A DNA stretch of 64,000 nucleotides from Melieria omissa (taxonomy: Eukaryota; Arthropoda; Insecta; Diptera; Ulidiidae): assembly GCA_963971225.1 (NCBI GenBank), contig OZ020269.1, forward strand, positions 35,361,264 through 35,425,263. The letters run 5' to 3'. This document shows positions 12,840-25,535 of the stretch, piece after piece; within the stretch, counting starts at the first letter, position 1, and every line of letters begins with the position of its first letter. The notes beneath the pieces were generated by a model. That model did no database searches. It saw nothing but the letters and a program-made list of their open reading frames with translations, and was not told the DNA's origin. The position numbers and the translations under genes were made by a program.

Positions 12840-13430
12840 TTGTTTGGTCACACGACACTAAAACTCAAAAACTACACGGCCGATAGAGATAAATAGTTAA
12901 CGGAATGTTCGTCTTGACTAAATCTCGGTAAACCACATAGTGCGAAAACGACCCGATAGACGGACGGGTCTATACATACAACCTAAATTTTTAATTTGGT
13001 TAACTTTCGAAATAAGAATTCGGGCAGTATTAAAATTTGGTGCGGGGCCACCGTTTAGATGTGCCGTTTCACTAGTAAAACTTTGTGAGCGTTGCATAAG
13101 GGGCGTGACACTTTTAAAGCAACTCAAATGTTTTGAATAACTTTGGACGTCCTCTTCGACAAGAGGAATCTATACAACCACACAAGTTTTCGATGTGGAA
13201 TTATAAGTATTGCAATTTGGTACAGCATCATGGCTTAGACGTGTCGTTCCAGTGGTTAAATAAAAATGGGCGTTGGTCAAGGGGCGTAGTACTTTTCAAA
13301 CAGTGCCTATGTAGTGTAATATGAAGAAACTGGATTTATTGGGTGATTTTTATTATTTTTTTTATTTATTGAGTCCAATGACTTTAAACTTGCGTGCAAA
13401 GCCGCTGGGCCCTGCTAGTAGAATAATAAT
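12840..13430 (-). repeat. dispersed repeat family X, minus copy
   Basis: The right end (13385-13425) is the inverted counterpart of the start of the 9124 copy (GCGGCTTTGCACGCAAG). The left part includes 'ctaaaactcaaaaactacacggccgatagag', which resembles the start of the repeat at 20350. The copy is therefore in the opposite orientation to the 9124 copy. Confidence 0.5.
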
Positions 13431-14386
13431 AACAGAAGAAGAAATTCGATCAAACGTGAAAATCTTCAAAGTGCACCGAAACTATCAAATTGGACTTTGT
13501 TGTTATGCACAATATCTTGTTGGAAATCTGGGCACACTGCATTACCAACAATATCCGCTTGAGAGCAAACGTTTTGAATGAAATCCCCCGACCGTCAATT
13601 GTCAGCTTGCACCCTGGAAGTGTGCCATACTCACTGCCTGGTGGTTTGAGTGCATTTCTCTCGGCCGCTGTGCGATTCGAAAACCACCCCGTTACTAAAA
13701 AACCCAGCCAACACAGAATCAGCAACTCAGACACTGAGTGAGCGACTCGAATAAGTAACCTCAAACGAAATAATTACACGCGTGGGAAAGGTACTGAGCA
13801 GACGTTTCTCACGCTGAACTGACACGTGCACAGCGCACTTCTCACACGAAAAGGCTTTTGAAGTGAATATTTTTATGATTCTATCCTACGCCCCGGCTAA
13901 TACACAATTGAATCGTGCACTGCTGTATGTATGCACCTTCCGTCGAATCTAAAATCCTAAAAACGATGATGATGATGATTCCTTTTGTGCCCCGCTCTGC
14001 TTTTAATAAATGTTACAAATTGCACTCGACGTTATGTATTGCGCCGCAATTTATTGTTTATGATTTACATATGTACGTGCGTCTGTCCGATTTATATACG
14101 AATTGACAGAACGAAATATGGATGTGTGCATTTATAAATGCATATAAATACAACACGTGTGCGTGTATATGAGTGTACGGGTATATACGAGTATAACTTG
14201 GGAGTGATTCAGACTCGAATAAGAGATAATGCTAACCTAGAAACGGGTAGACGAAAATCCTTATTGCTTAATTTAAGACACAATTTCATTCTTAGGTACA
14301 AAGATTGCCAGTATGGTTAGTGCCCGAACCGTTCACTTCACAACAGCCGATACTCGATTTAGGTCTGATTTTGCCGGCATTTCGCT
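13431..14386. other. intergenic, with a close pair of Su(H)-like sites
   Basis: TTCTCACG at 13806-13813 and TTCTCACA at 13839-13846 both fit the Su(H) consensus YGTGRGAA on the minus strand, with CACGTG between them (13823-13828). The pair lies 5.8 kb upstream of Hey. At about eight chance matches expected per 64 kb, a single site would mean little. No gene is seen. A minus-strand AATAAA at about 14050-14055 could serve the gene ending at 14387. Confidence 0.35.
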
Positions 14387-16142
14387 TTAGCTGTTCGAGA
14401 GGCACAGATTGAGGTGCTGCAGCTTCTCATTGAAGGAATTGCCCAGAAGCTCCTCATCCAACCATGTTTCTAATGTTGTGGAACTTGAACGGAAACTCGA
14501 CTTTTGCGATTCGTCGTCTAGCTTGAATTGTGCAAGACGCCTTTCATGAAAGTAGTTCCAGTTACCATCCAGCTCGTTCCAGCTATCGTTAACGAAGAAG
14601 TCCTCATCTAAAGAGTTCCCATTGATGTCCCATTTAACTATCGGAGCCAGCTTGTCGAAGCGGTCGCGCTGCTCGGCAATGATGACATTCTGGTACTTCC
14701 CTTCGCTGCGCATCTCCAAACTGGTTACATTAAGCGACTGTCGTACGGGTGCATACATATGTGGTGCAGTTGAGATGTGGTGCCGCTTAAGCACTAATTG
14801 GGGTTGGGTGCCACTCGTCCCACTGTCCGCTACTGCCTGCAAGGCGTTGTGCGCCTTGACGGAACTTGCGGACGGATCGGGGATGACTAGGTCGTTAGGA
14901 GAACCGTTATCTAAGCTCGAGCTGGACGGCGTGCGTCTAAAGTAGCGCACATTCTTATTGTATTTGACCTTCTCGAAGACAACCTCACGCGCGTCGAACT
15001 CCGGCTCGAGTTGCAATATCTCGGAGGCAGTGTCGCTGCGCAGCTGCTGCAGTAGCTGAAATTCATAGCCGTCGGCTGTGAGAAACAGCTTTGATGTAAG
15101 GCTCTGTAGTATAGTGTTGTTGGTTTCCGCGTTTGCCGAATTGGCGTTGTTGGCGTGCGTTTGGTAGTCAGTTTCCGTAGGAAACTCTTGGACGGTACTT
15201 GTTTCTCTTTTGTATGAGTTGAGCGATTCGACACTGTCTTTAGTGAAATTTGGATTTTTGTCTGAGCACACATGTGGATCCAGATTCGTTATACCGTCAC
15301 AGCTCTCTTGTATACAACTATTGTCCACGGAGACTTCTTCTTCTTCAAGCTTCTTCAGCGATGTTTGCTTCAGAGGAGATAGTTTGCGAAAAAGCTGCAA
15401 TGGGAAAATGAAGGACATTAAACTAAACTATACTTGTTTGTGAGATTCTACAAATCCAGGGCTGGACGACTTAAGTTCAGATTACCATCAATATTTATGT
15501 CTTTATGTGTACACAATGCAACAGATGTAAATAATTGGTTGGTAAGAGAAGCGAGAAGCAATCGCAGGCGTCTGTTGGCCTTGCAAATAATTGATTCAAC
15601 CCAGTGACTCATCAAATATTCCGCAACTATTTGCTTTCGTTGCAACACAGTTCTTGTGCGACATCCAAATGAAAACTGAACTGAAAGTCATCAAACACAT
15701 TGTTGTCTTTTTTTAGAATTTCTGGTTGCATGCATATCGTTGGCTTACGGTTCCCTTGCGTACAACAACGATACAATTACATTTGCTTAAGTTCATTAAC
15801 CAAACGTACGTACCGGAGCAAGAAAATTTAATGATGGGGCGACGACAGCTTAGCGCAAGTTTCACGCCAAAAGGCTTTTGCGGCAACATATATGTTTTTT
15901 TCTTAACAGAAAATACCGACCGACAATTACTTGCATCAACCTATCAAATGCATGGAATAGGCATTACACACGCGAAACTCGGTGTGAGTCGGCACCCACA
16001 ACAGCGTTATCGATTTTCTAATATTCGTAAGGTCAGTGTAGCGCTTGCAGTAGGGCGTGTTCTTGAAAGCGAATGTTAAGCAATGTGTGCAGGTGCTTAC
16101 CTTTAAGCAGGATTTTTTAGTCAGTTTCAGCAGTTGCGACAT
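14387..16142 (-). CDS. uncharacterised acidic protein (2 coding exons, 349 aa)
   Basis: Coding exon 1 is 16142-16101 (14 codons, MSQLLKLTKKSCLK) with donor TTAAAG|GTAAGC. Exon 2 is 15394-14387, with a strong acceptor (tttcccattgcag|CTT) in phase 0. The joined start reads SCLK-LFRKLSPLKQ, a basic, Lys/Leu-rich N-terminus. An EEEE stretch follows, then a Ser/Asn/Thr-rich low-complexity middle and an acidic C-terminal part with conserved-looking short blocks: EVVFEKVKYNKNVRYFRRTP, VKWDING, VNDSWNELDGNWNYFHERRL and TWLDEELLGN. I recognise no enzyme domain, membrane segment or signal peptide. It is probably an intracellular adaptor-like or disordered protein, but that is only an impression. The long open frame and clean splice make the gene itself credible. 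Confidence 0.8.
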
Positions 16143-16680
16143 CTTCGGGCTAAATGTTCCGTCCAGGACGCCTCAGTCGGAACTCGATGACCACAAGCGA
16201 TCCATCAACACCTCGCGAATTCGTGAGCACTGTGCGTTTTTTGTTGGATCCAAAAAGAAAACATCCGTCCAGCCGCACACACAATGCGTCAAGACTCCGG
16301 CAGTGCATCGCACGACTACAGACTCGGCGAACAATAGGCCATTCACTGAAATGAGCTGAGTGCTGCTCTGCGCCAATACGGCCGACGGACACGACAAAAC
16401 GAACGTAAGTGGTGTTGCTGGCGCCGGTGCGGGTGCTGGCAGCAGGGCGTGTGCAGGGGGCGCGACGACTGGCCCGTCAGCGATTGTAGTAAATGGTCAT
16501 GCTCGCAGGGGGAATTCGGTTGCGAGCGGCCAAAGGACAATATGGTTGATTCATTGATACGCACTATTCGTACTCGTGAAGTTGTGTGTATTGTGTTGCT
16601 GCACAGGCGCACAAGATTGTCGCTTGTTTTTGGCGACTACGGCCGTGGCATAGTCCCTGCGTTATGACTTCATTCTACAC
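16143..16680. promoter_or_regulatory. GC-rich region upstream of the uncharacterised gene
   Basis: The region is GC-rich with overlapping accidental frames on both strands, none showing a known protein. It lies immediately 5' of the ATG at 16142, so it most likely holds that gene's 5' UTR and promoter. Confidence 0.35.
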
Positions 16681-16700
16681 TGGGCTCTTTTAGGAAACAG

Positions 16701-19190
16701 AGGGTTGCGTTTGGTGGCTTGTTTGGAAACTAAGAGAAGAGATGCCATTGAGATGATGCCTTTCCCCAAAAACTATTAATTACAGTTACAGGGACAGCAT
16801 TCGGGACTTTATTCCTTCGAATAAATAAATCGTTATTAAAAAATTACATTTAATTTTATTTGTCAACAATACATTTTCTGGCCGTAATTAACATCGCAAC
16901 ATATTCACTTTTATAACCCCAATATTCAAAGGATTGCCAATCATTTGAATATGCCTCTACGAATATATTTTGTTTTAACGTTCAAAATGTTATTAGTGAG
17001 TTTTGTTTTTAAGGGGCTTGGCCGTGCAGAAACGGCCAAGCCCCTTGCATATATTTTATCATTAACATCTCGTAGACTTGGTAGAATGGAATAGTTCATT
17101 GCGCTTTTAACAATTGTTCCTTCTTAAATTTTTTTTATAATTTTACGAATAACATTGAAAGCAGTAATGTACAAAGAAGAAGAGTCTTTTTGAGGCCCCA
17201 TGCTCCAGAGAGGAGTGAACAAGGAATAAAAAAAATTAATGTTTGTACATTTGGGTCTGGGTTTGTACAAATTGGGTCGATTCTTTGGTTGTCTCAAAAG
17301 ATGAGGCATTTTTTCAACGTGGAATCCGTATGCTGCCTGAAAGATGAGAAAAATCTTAGCACAATACTTTGAACAAAATACATTATAGATATTTTCAGAG
17401 AAAAATGTCTGCGGGAAAACTCTTCAATAAAACAGTAGTATGACCCCTAGTAGCCTCGTGTGGATACAGTCATTTGCAGATCTACATATCAACAGGACAC
17501 GCTGAAAGTGATTAATGGTAGGCTGCCTTCAATGGCCAACTCTTTAAATACGACGATTTGTACAATTTGCATATTTTTTTATATAAGACCACAACCACCG
17601 ACACTAATGACTGTAAGCGCAAATCGACATTAAATTTGCCGCAGTCGCTACGAACGGCACTTGAGTCCTTGTATCTTGCTTTTATTTTTACATTTAATTA
17701 CGTTACATTTGGATTTGGATTTCGGTTTTTGACGGAACACATGTATAAAATGAAAAACGTGTTCTCTCAATTCGAAATAAATGCTTTATGTACAATTTGT
17801 CACATCACTCACGCCGCTGAGGGAATGAGTGATAAGTAAAAAAGGATCTCAGGCTGCACTTGAAATCAAACGAAATGTCGCGCTGAATTGAATTACTTGC
17901 AAGTTTTGTGCGATTCATGTTTGATATAAAATACTTTGCGCGCGGTGTGTCGATTGCTGAGTGAAGGATTTGATTTTTGTGGCAATCGAAAATGTTAAAA
18001 ACAAAATTGATCACTTGCATTTTTTGCTGCGCTACCATGTTCCGCGTGTTGAGCACAAAAAGAGTTACAGCCTTAACTGAGTTATGGTGAGAGGGTGTGG
18101 TCGTGAATGCCACAAATAGTACACGCAGTACTCCTGCGCTACCTACACTGGATGACAACTCACAACAATGGGTGGCCGGAGGACGTATTCCCTCAGCACA
18201 CTGGTCGAACGTACGCAATTAACGAATGATTGATACAAATACAATCGAGCGATTGATTTGCGACCATTCCGATTGCGCGTGCGCGTTCGTCTTTGCGTCG
18301 ATTGCAACTCGGCACGTTTCATCAATTTAATTTAAATTTTTAATTGTGCAAAAAGACGCCATTGTTCCGAGCATCTTCGAAACGATACTTGGTTCGTTTG
18401 CGGCCGGTCTGCAACGGCTGCTCGGCTCATTGATTTTGAAGGGTCATCACCAAGGTATTGATCTACCGAATGTGTAGCGCAGCGCTATCTGCACATTCGC
18501 GTGTCTGCACTCAGAGCATCACATTGGCAGGGGTTGCAAATGCCACTTACGAGATTGCAGACCGGGAGGCGAGGGGATATTCGCATAATTATAGTACGTA
18601 TGCTTGAACTTGCAATGACCTCAATTTACATTTTATTAGGATTTGTATCGAACTCGAGGTGAACTTAAGAGTGCAAAATTAAAATTATTTATGATTGCAA
18701 ATATTGAAGATAATAAATAATGCACACGGCGCTGGCCGAACGTGATATCATGATCGCCTTCAGCGTTAGTGGGCACAGTGCACAGTGTGGAGGGAATTGA
18801 CCATTCCGGTTCTATATGTGAAGGAAACCCCTCAGTGTGGTGTTACGTTTAATTAGGGTTTATTGTTCTGTGCATTTGAAAATGATTTAATTTCTCTTTC
18901 TTATTTCTAATTAGTTTGTACACGGCTAAGGTTGGCGTGATGCAACGATTCGACTGGCATAATATTTATTCAACTCTCGAAGATTCGTTATACCTAGGTG
19001 TCTTATCCCGACGCTCAGGATATCGGGATTTAAAAGTGACAATCCATGAATTGATATGTAATTTGTTAGCTAACAATTGTAAAAGTTTGTAAAGATTTTT
19101 ATGTACACAAATTTTGTCTGCTGAGCTATGTATATCACAGAACAAACAACAACATTATTTCAGATGCGTCTTCTGTATACTGTTTATTCT
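16701..19190. other. intergenic, no gene recognised
   Basis: Apart from the hairpin at 17011-17046 and a GC-richer patch at 18140-18560, only short frames without family resemblance are present. Confidence 0.45.
17011..17046. repeat. perfect 15-bp hairpin
   Basis: AAGGGGCTTGGCCGT (17011-17025) and its exact complement (17032-17046) are separated by the six-base loop GCAGAA. It is GC-rich in a strongly AT-rich neighbourhood. The stem is too short for a typical miRNA precursor. It could be a structural remnant or a small inverted duplication. Confidence 0.8.
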
Positions 19191-19194
19191 GTGG

Positions 19195-19491
19195 CTACAT
19201 ACATACATATATGGTACTTATTTTCCAATTTCTATCAAACATGTTAAAGCCAAGGTTGATAGAATACAGGTTACACGATCCCAACGTTCGCCATGTTGTT
19301 GACGAAGGCGGCAAATTTCCATTTTGAATCAAAAACCAAAATGCTGATGGAAATGCTAATGGAAATATTTTGATTCCATACACTTCCAAAATCGCACTAT
19401 TTTGTATTGCTTTCCGAAGCAATTCCACATATTCAGAAGATAGGTTTCCTTTTGTGGCCACGAGAAGAACTTCAATTTTCGTACCTGCCAT
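19195..19491 (-). CDS. hypothetical 98-codon open frame, doubtful
   Basis: The frame begins MAGTKIEVLLVATKGN and its first 50 codons have a protein-like composition (EYVELLRKAIQNSAILEVYG). The second half is less convincing. CAG|GT just after its ATG could also be a splice acceptor, so this may be an internal exon or an old gene or transposon fragment. I recognise no family. The 16-mer TACTGTTTATTCTGTG at about 19179, just past its end, also occurs as a hairpin arm at 61807-61822. Confidence 0.2.
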   Translation of the reverse strand: MAGTKIEVLLVATKGNLSSEYVELLRKAIQNSAILEVYGIKIFPLAFPSAFWFLIQNGNLPPSSTTWRTLGSCNLYSINLGFNMFDRNWKISTIYVCM

Positions 19492-20343
19492 GGAAACTGT
19501 TGAAAATGAACAGTTTCGTTTACATAAAAAATTGCAAGAATAGAGCTAAAACATAGAAGAGTATTCTGATTTGTTATTTGATCTGATTTGGTATTAATGC
19601 GAATAATCTGTCAATTTGTTTTCCGTATTTCTTTACACTTTTTGACAAATTCGTAAACACAAATATTTTCAGCCAATCAGAGACAACTTATGTCACGAGA
19701 ATGGAATGCGGAATGCGTAACCTGTGGTCTCTTACTCTTGTGTTATTTAACGTATTTTTGTTTATTTGAACTAGTTAGAATGTTACTTTCAATCCGGGCA
19801 AAGTTGTTTTAAGATGAACTCAAAATTTCAACAAAGCGCAGAGCGGAATGAAACTGGAAACAATGAAATTAGAAACTAAAGGCGGTTTAACTTTGACCGT
19901 GCCTAAAAAATCTTTCCGGCACACCATCGAAAATTTTGTGAATGTGAAATTCGTGCTTACATTATTTAAAAATAGGTTTCGAGAGCGTTAAGGCGGGAGC
20001 TATGTATTTTCCACTGGTAAGTGCATTGAAACACGTTTTTGCAACAACGCACGATCCCAGGTTCTGGCCTCCTCCATAACCAACGCCTAATTATGGAAAA
20101 AACAATCGCTATGTATGAACTCTCAACTCGCCTCTCAGAATCAGCATTAAACTATAGATCCATTCCGTCTGTATAACAAATTTACCGGCACTTAATTGAA
20201 TGGAAACCCATTAAAACAGTTGCATTTTGCAACTCAAACTTTCTTCTTCAAAACATTATCTCAAGCATCGTCAATAGACTTGTTTTAAATGTTTACAAAA
20301 TTTTTATTATCATATGATTTCTTATTTTTCAACCTATCTTCTT

Positions 20344-22110
20344 CTATATATAAAAATCATTTGCCGTGCTCGCTAAAACTCGAAAACGGCTGGACTGATT
20401 TAAATCATTCTTCTTGGGTTTTGATTGCTTTGAATCGGAGAAGGTTTAAAAACTAAAAAAAATAATGGGATTTGAAGGACGTTGGACACGGAGCGTGACA
20501 CTTATTTTGTGACCCAAATTTTCGCCATAACTTTTGAACTGTAAGTCGTGTCTCAATGAAATTAGATACAAGCTTATCATTTATCATGGGCATTGGACAA
20601 AGAGGCGTGGTACCGGTTATACAGCTTAACCGTCTAGTTCCCAAGTTTTTAATCTTGTTAAAAAAAATTACCAGTGATAGTTTTGTGGTAGAGAAGTAAT
20701 GTTTGTTCGGGGAAAAAAATTCCATGTCAATAGGAGGCGTGATAGAGGGTGCAGAAAGTAGAAGGCCTAGAGGCCTACTTGGGAAACAAAAAAATCCCAT
20801 ATGAAAATGTTTTTTTAATTAATTTAAATTTGTGATTTTTTTTAATATATGTAAACATAAACAACGGGTAACAGTTTAGTTCATACACGTAAGAGACCAT
20901 AAATAAAAGGGGTAGGGCTAAGGCGAGGGGTAATGCGTCGTGGGGTAGTTCATACACTGCTCTTGGGGGGTGTATAAACTAGGAAAACTAAAAAAAACGG
21001 TATAGGTATATTTATATGGCGATTCTTATTATTTTTTAATGCCTTGTGATCTTTTCATACAGATGTCGACAAATCTACTCCATGAAATAAAGGACTGGGG
21101 AGACTAGTTCTCTCATCTAGCTCCACGGACTACGCCTTAGAATAAATGTTTGCAGTGACATGATCTTTTTTACATTGCGGTGCATCAAAATTTCGGTTAA
21201 AATAGAAAAAATAATGCTTAAATAGCGAAAAAATATCATCAATGACCATTAATTATTTACGCTTTTCATCCAAAGCAGGCCTACAGACACTCAAGGGTTC
21301 GGGCTAGGTAGGAGGAGGGCAACAACTTTTTTCACAATTTTTTTTTATTTTCTCAAAGAACACATTAACAGCTACTCACCAGTATTTTGTTTAGTTTTAT
21401 TAAGGCTCACAATTTATATAAATTAATTTTTGTTTCTCACACAATTTCAAAAATAATTATTTGCTCACTTTCTTACGAAACTTCAACTTTGTCTTACAAT
21501 TACTGCCGTTGTGCATGCGACAGCGTTAACTGACTACATTTATTTTATAAAATGGAGATTCCGCTTTCCGTACGTTTAAAATCAGCTAGAAAAATCATAA
21601 GGTGTAATTTACAGAATTTGTTTAAGCTAAGGATGTCTACAGGCCTTCTTGGGAACTAGAGGGTTAAGTTTTTAACATGGAATAACGTCAAAATTATTAG
21701 TCGCGTAGCATTGAAAAGTGGTATATCGTCGCCCCATAGATGTGTTGTTCTACTGGTAAAATGTGAGGGCATTGAACAAGGCACCGTAATTTTAACCAGC
21801 ATCTTTATTTATTGTGGGGAGGGTTCAACCCCCCAAATCCACCCCTGTGTGAGCCACTGGCCCATACAACTAAAATTGGACCGGATTAAAATTTGGTATA
21901 GCGTCGTTACATGAATCTATAGTTCGACTGGTGAAGTTTCGAGGCCATTAGACAAGCGATGTGGCTGATAACTTTGGAACTGGAACTTTCTACTTAGACA
22001 TGTCCTTCGACAGGAAGAATTAGGTGGGTATTGGACAAGGGTGTGGCCCATACAACTCAAATTTTTAACATGGCATAGCTTCAGAGTTATTATACAACAT
22101 TGAAATCCTA
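20344..22110. repeat. dispersed repeat family X, degenerate copies
   Basis: It begins with 'ctatatataaaaatcatttg' followed by 'cgctaaaactcgaaaacggc', which I associate with insect Helitron-like repeats (memory, not verified). It contains 'gggcattggacaaagaggcgtgg' (20586) and 'gggtattggacaagggtgtgg' (22025), matching the family at 9124-9660 and 12840-13430. No intact frame is present. The 21000-21690 stretch between the two parts is unassigned. Confidence 0.4.
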
Positions 22111-23071
22111 CCTATTTGTTTCCTGTCTCTAACACAGTAAAATTCGGCCAAAATTTAGTGAAATTCAACGGATGACATACATATTTCATGTATTGGCTTC
22201 TAAACAAACAACATGGAAAGGCTTCTGACGAAAATTTTCAACGATATTCCGGAAAGCTTGTAAAAACTCAAAAGCAGCCCATTGAAAAAATTGGCGGGTA
22301 ATGTGGTATCGTCCTGTTTTTTCTGTGTTTGAATTTATTCAATTGATTTGTAAGCATATGTAAATCAAAACACCGACTAAAATCAGTCCTTAGCTGTAGT
22401 AGATAGAAGTTCTACAACTGTTTTTTTTCTTAATACATACTTACCATACCCTAGAAGGTTGTGTAAGCTAAAGTTATTCATATATTATAATTCCTTACAG
22501 TCACACTTACACTTCCCATGCTTTTAGCGATCCGTTTGCGTTTGTTTTTCTTTTCCCGGCCTTGTTAAGTACTATACCACATTACCCGAAATTAACTATT
22601 TTTTTAATTTCATTATTATTTCAAATTTTTTATTATGATAAAATACATTATTTCTATTAAAGCAATTATTCGTATATGATAACTTTTAAACAACACAATT
22701 ATTTGTTTATTTATTATTTTATTATTATTTATTTATTATTTTATTTATTGATTTTAATTTAACTCACGAATTAACAGACATTCTTTTCGTGCCTTATAAA
22801 AAATTGTTGTCGCAAAAAGTGATTTCAGAGTTCCAGGATTCGGAATCCCTGGATTTAATGCCCTGGATTTACTAACCCTCCAATACTGTCTTCTATTGTA
22901 TTAACGAATGCATGCTGTGCTGATAGTAATTTTTCAATGATCTTAATGCGCAGAATCTTGTGCTGATTCTAAATCGTAGTATTTTTCATTGTAATGTTTC
23001 TGTATACTATATTTATGCGCGTTTGTTTGAGTTAAAACAAAAAAGACAACCAAGTATGTTGATTTCATATA
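22111..23071. other. AT-rich intergenic stretch
   Basis: Very AT-rich sequence with a simple tract at 22690-22756. No gene or defined element ends were seen. Confidence 0.5.
22690..22756. repeat. AT-only low-complexity tract
   Basis: An irregular run of TTTATTATTTATT-type words about 65 bp long. It is simple sequence, with nothing else to report. Confidence 0.8.
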
Positions 23072-24510
23072 CACTAGTCAGAATAAATTTGCGTACAAGG
23101 GGTATAAAGTTTTTTCATATGAAAAATAAATCAATCAAAGTAATTTTTCAAAAACAAAATATTTTTTATTTTTCCCATAAACTTAGTTCTTTTATTCTAT
23201 AAAGATAATAAGAACAAAAACTTGACAAAACTGTAAGAGAAGAGCCAAAAACAAAATGTGCTATGAATACACATCAGAAAAAGTTTGCGTACAAGATAAG
23301 GTTATGTAGCAAAAATTTAATTTAAACTAAGTTTTGTCCAAAAATTAATAAGTTTGTGCATATGCTTCTCTTATTGGAACTCCCTGCAGAAGTTTCGGCA
23401 TAAATTTTATTATATTATGTGCTTTTTCAGCGGTTCTTTTGTTATATCCTTCAATTGTTATATTTGTTTACTATATCTTTGAAGATGGAGTGTTGTTCGG
23501 CTTAGGGTTTAAGTAAATTCCATATATATTTACTTCGATGCACTCTAGGTGACTAGAGAGGAACTTTTTCAACTTTTTTGAGCCAGTTAATAGCAAAGAT
23601 AGCTTCACATCGTATGCATTGCGCCTTAAGGTCATCGTAAAGTTGAAAGAAATGTTGGAACCTTATGCAAAATTTTGAAACCTTGGCTTGCATAAGCTTT
23701 TAGAATATGTAAATAACCCCTCGAAACCAATTCTGAATAAAACAACACAGCCTGCTCACTCCTTTACTAGACATGCAGCTCCATACCATACCCCCTCAAA
23801 TGCTATGCTTTACTGTTAATGTCACATTTTTGTTATTAACTGAATCCTCTTCAAATTAGTTGATGCCTTTTAATGCCAAATATGCCAAATCATCATCAGA
23901 GAATAATAAATCTCCTACTCCAACATAACAACACATAGTCCCGGAAATCCGGTTTTCTAGACTCTTTGATGGACTCTTTCACGAAAACAATTCTGTGCTC
24001 CTTTTTAGTAAGCTAAATATGGACTTCTTACATGCAGTTATGTAGGGGAAATATGTTTTTTTCATGACTTTTCTTATAAAGGCACTGCTACTGGATTTTA
24101 TAAAATAGTTCTGTACATTTCTTAAGATATTGAATGCAACTAGCCTAAGATTATGATGCACTGACCGCAAAACAATCTAATCCTATTGCTTGGGTAGCTT
24201 AAGAAAATGGCGAGATTGTAGGAAAGAAGCAAGAATTTGTTTGTTTTCGAAATTTAAGATGGCTTTTCGAAATAGCGAAATGCTCTTCGAAAAGTTTCTC
24301 TAATTTTACGAAATTTTTTGTCAATTTGAAAAAGATTTAGTAAGATTATCCTTTTAACCATTTTTATTTTTTTTTTCGCTTGGGTTCTATTGCTTTTTAT
24401 ATCATTTCAAGCACATATACGTTTACAAATAATTAACAAGTCCGTTTACTGCTCTATGGAACACAAATTTCCAAATAAAAATAAAAAGCATAACTGGAAA
24501 TTCCCGTTAA

Positions 24511-25488
24511 CACTCCGATAACCGATAATTTTTTACACGGTCAAAGCCCAACAAGGTCCCCAGGGACCTTTTTTGTAATATTGCATATAAGATGTGTAAT
24601 TTTATAATGTAGGGTTACAGAATGTGTCTAGATGTGTTTGGAGAGCCAAAAAGTTTTGCTTCGTGTATATTTTTTTGTAAACACATGTGTATTTGTTACT
24701 ACAGACAGATAGGCAAAAACGTATACAGTACAAAATAATTGCATTTAGTTGCCTAACTTTGCTTTAGCTGTTCATGCATTTATGCCGCTGCAAGTATGGC
24801 ATTTTTTTTTAGAGTAATGGGTTTTTATATATATTTATTTTTATTTTTATTCAGTTTTTCATTATTTGTGTATATACTTAGGCAATACCTTCAGCCATTA
24901 TCAAATTAATAATGGAGTTTGATCATCGTCGTCGGAGTCAGCTTCAACCGCCAGAGTGACATTCAGTTCAACTTCAGCATCATATGTTTCATTGTATGGC
25001 AAGAAATCTTTGTAATTTGTCTCCTCGGTGAATGAATAAGGTTCTTCATTGTTTTCCAAATATCTAACCAAAGTCTGCATTACTGCTTGTTGTTCACTCA
25101 TGCTCAGTTATGAAAGCGCGTACGGCGGCATATCAATTTGATCCCAATCACCGTACGTATTTTAATTTCAATTATTTATTTGAAATTGTGCTGCTATAAA
25201 TATTTAGCACTAACTATTTATACTTACTAACAAAAAATAAAATCAAATTACATGGAGCTACCTACAAGGTCCCTGCGGACCTTGTCGGTCATCGACGCCC
25301 TAAATGACTTCAATGCAATAGTTATGGTAGTAAAATACATGCAATCTTGCCGAAATCTATTTTAACAGCTTCTAAACATTCCATTTATAGAAGTCATAAA
25401 GTCTCAAGCTCATCACTCCCCCCGTATTGACATGCCGCATCTTTTAAAACGCCATAGGTCCCTACGGACCTTGTTGGGCATCGGAGTG
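24511..25488 (-). mobile_element. non-autonomous piggyBac-like element nested in the Tc1 copy
   Basis: TTAA duplications at 24507-24510 and 25489-25492 flank termini beginning CACTCCGAT, with GCCCAACAAGGTCC further in at both ends. A further palindromic copy (AAGGTCCCTGCGGACCTT) lies at 25266-25283, just inside the right end. The TTAA target and short TIRs are the piggyBac signature. A 66-codon minus-strand frame remains (24901-25101). The element lies wholly inside 23072-26066, so it inserted later. Confidence 0.9.
24901..25101 (-). pseudogene. N-terminal remnant of a piggyBac-type transposase
   Basis: The 66-residue frame starts MSEQQAVMQTLVRYL and ends with an acidic run and a short tail (DSDDDDQTPLLI). 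Acidic, low-complexity N-termini are usual in piggyBac transposases, and the frame sits inside a TTAA-flanked element. No catalytic domain is present. The assignment rests mainly on context. Confidence 0.5.
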
Positions 25489-25535
25489 TTAATAGTTTTG
25501 TGCGCAAACTTATTGTGCACCGTTTTGAGAGTATA

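Noticed and set aside
25265..25284. A Rho-independent-type terminator or riboswitch in the AAGGTCC palindromes
   Set aside because: This is eukaryotic DNA, and the palindromes are subterminal repeats of the piggyBac-like element.
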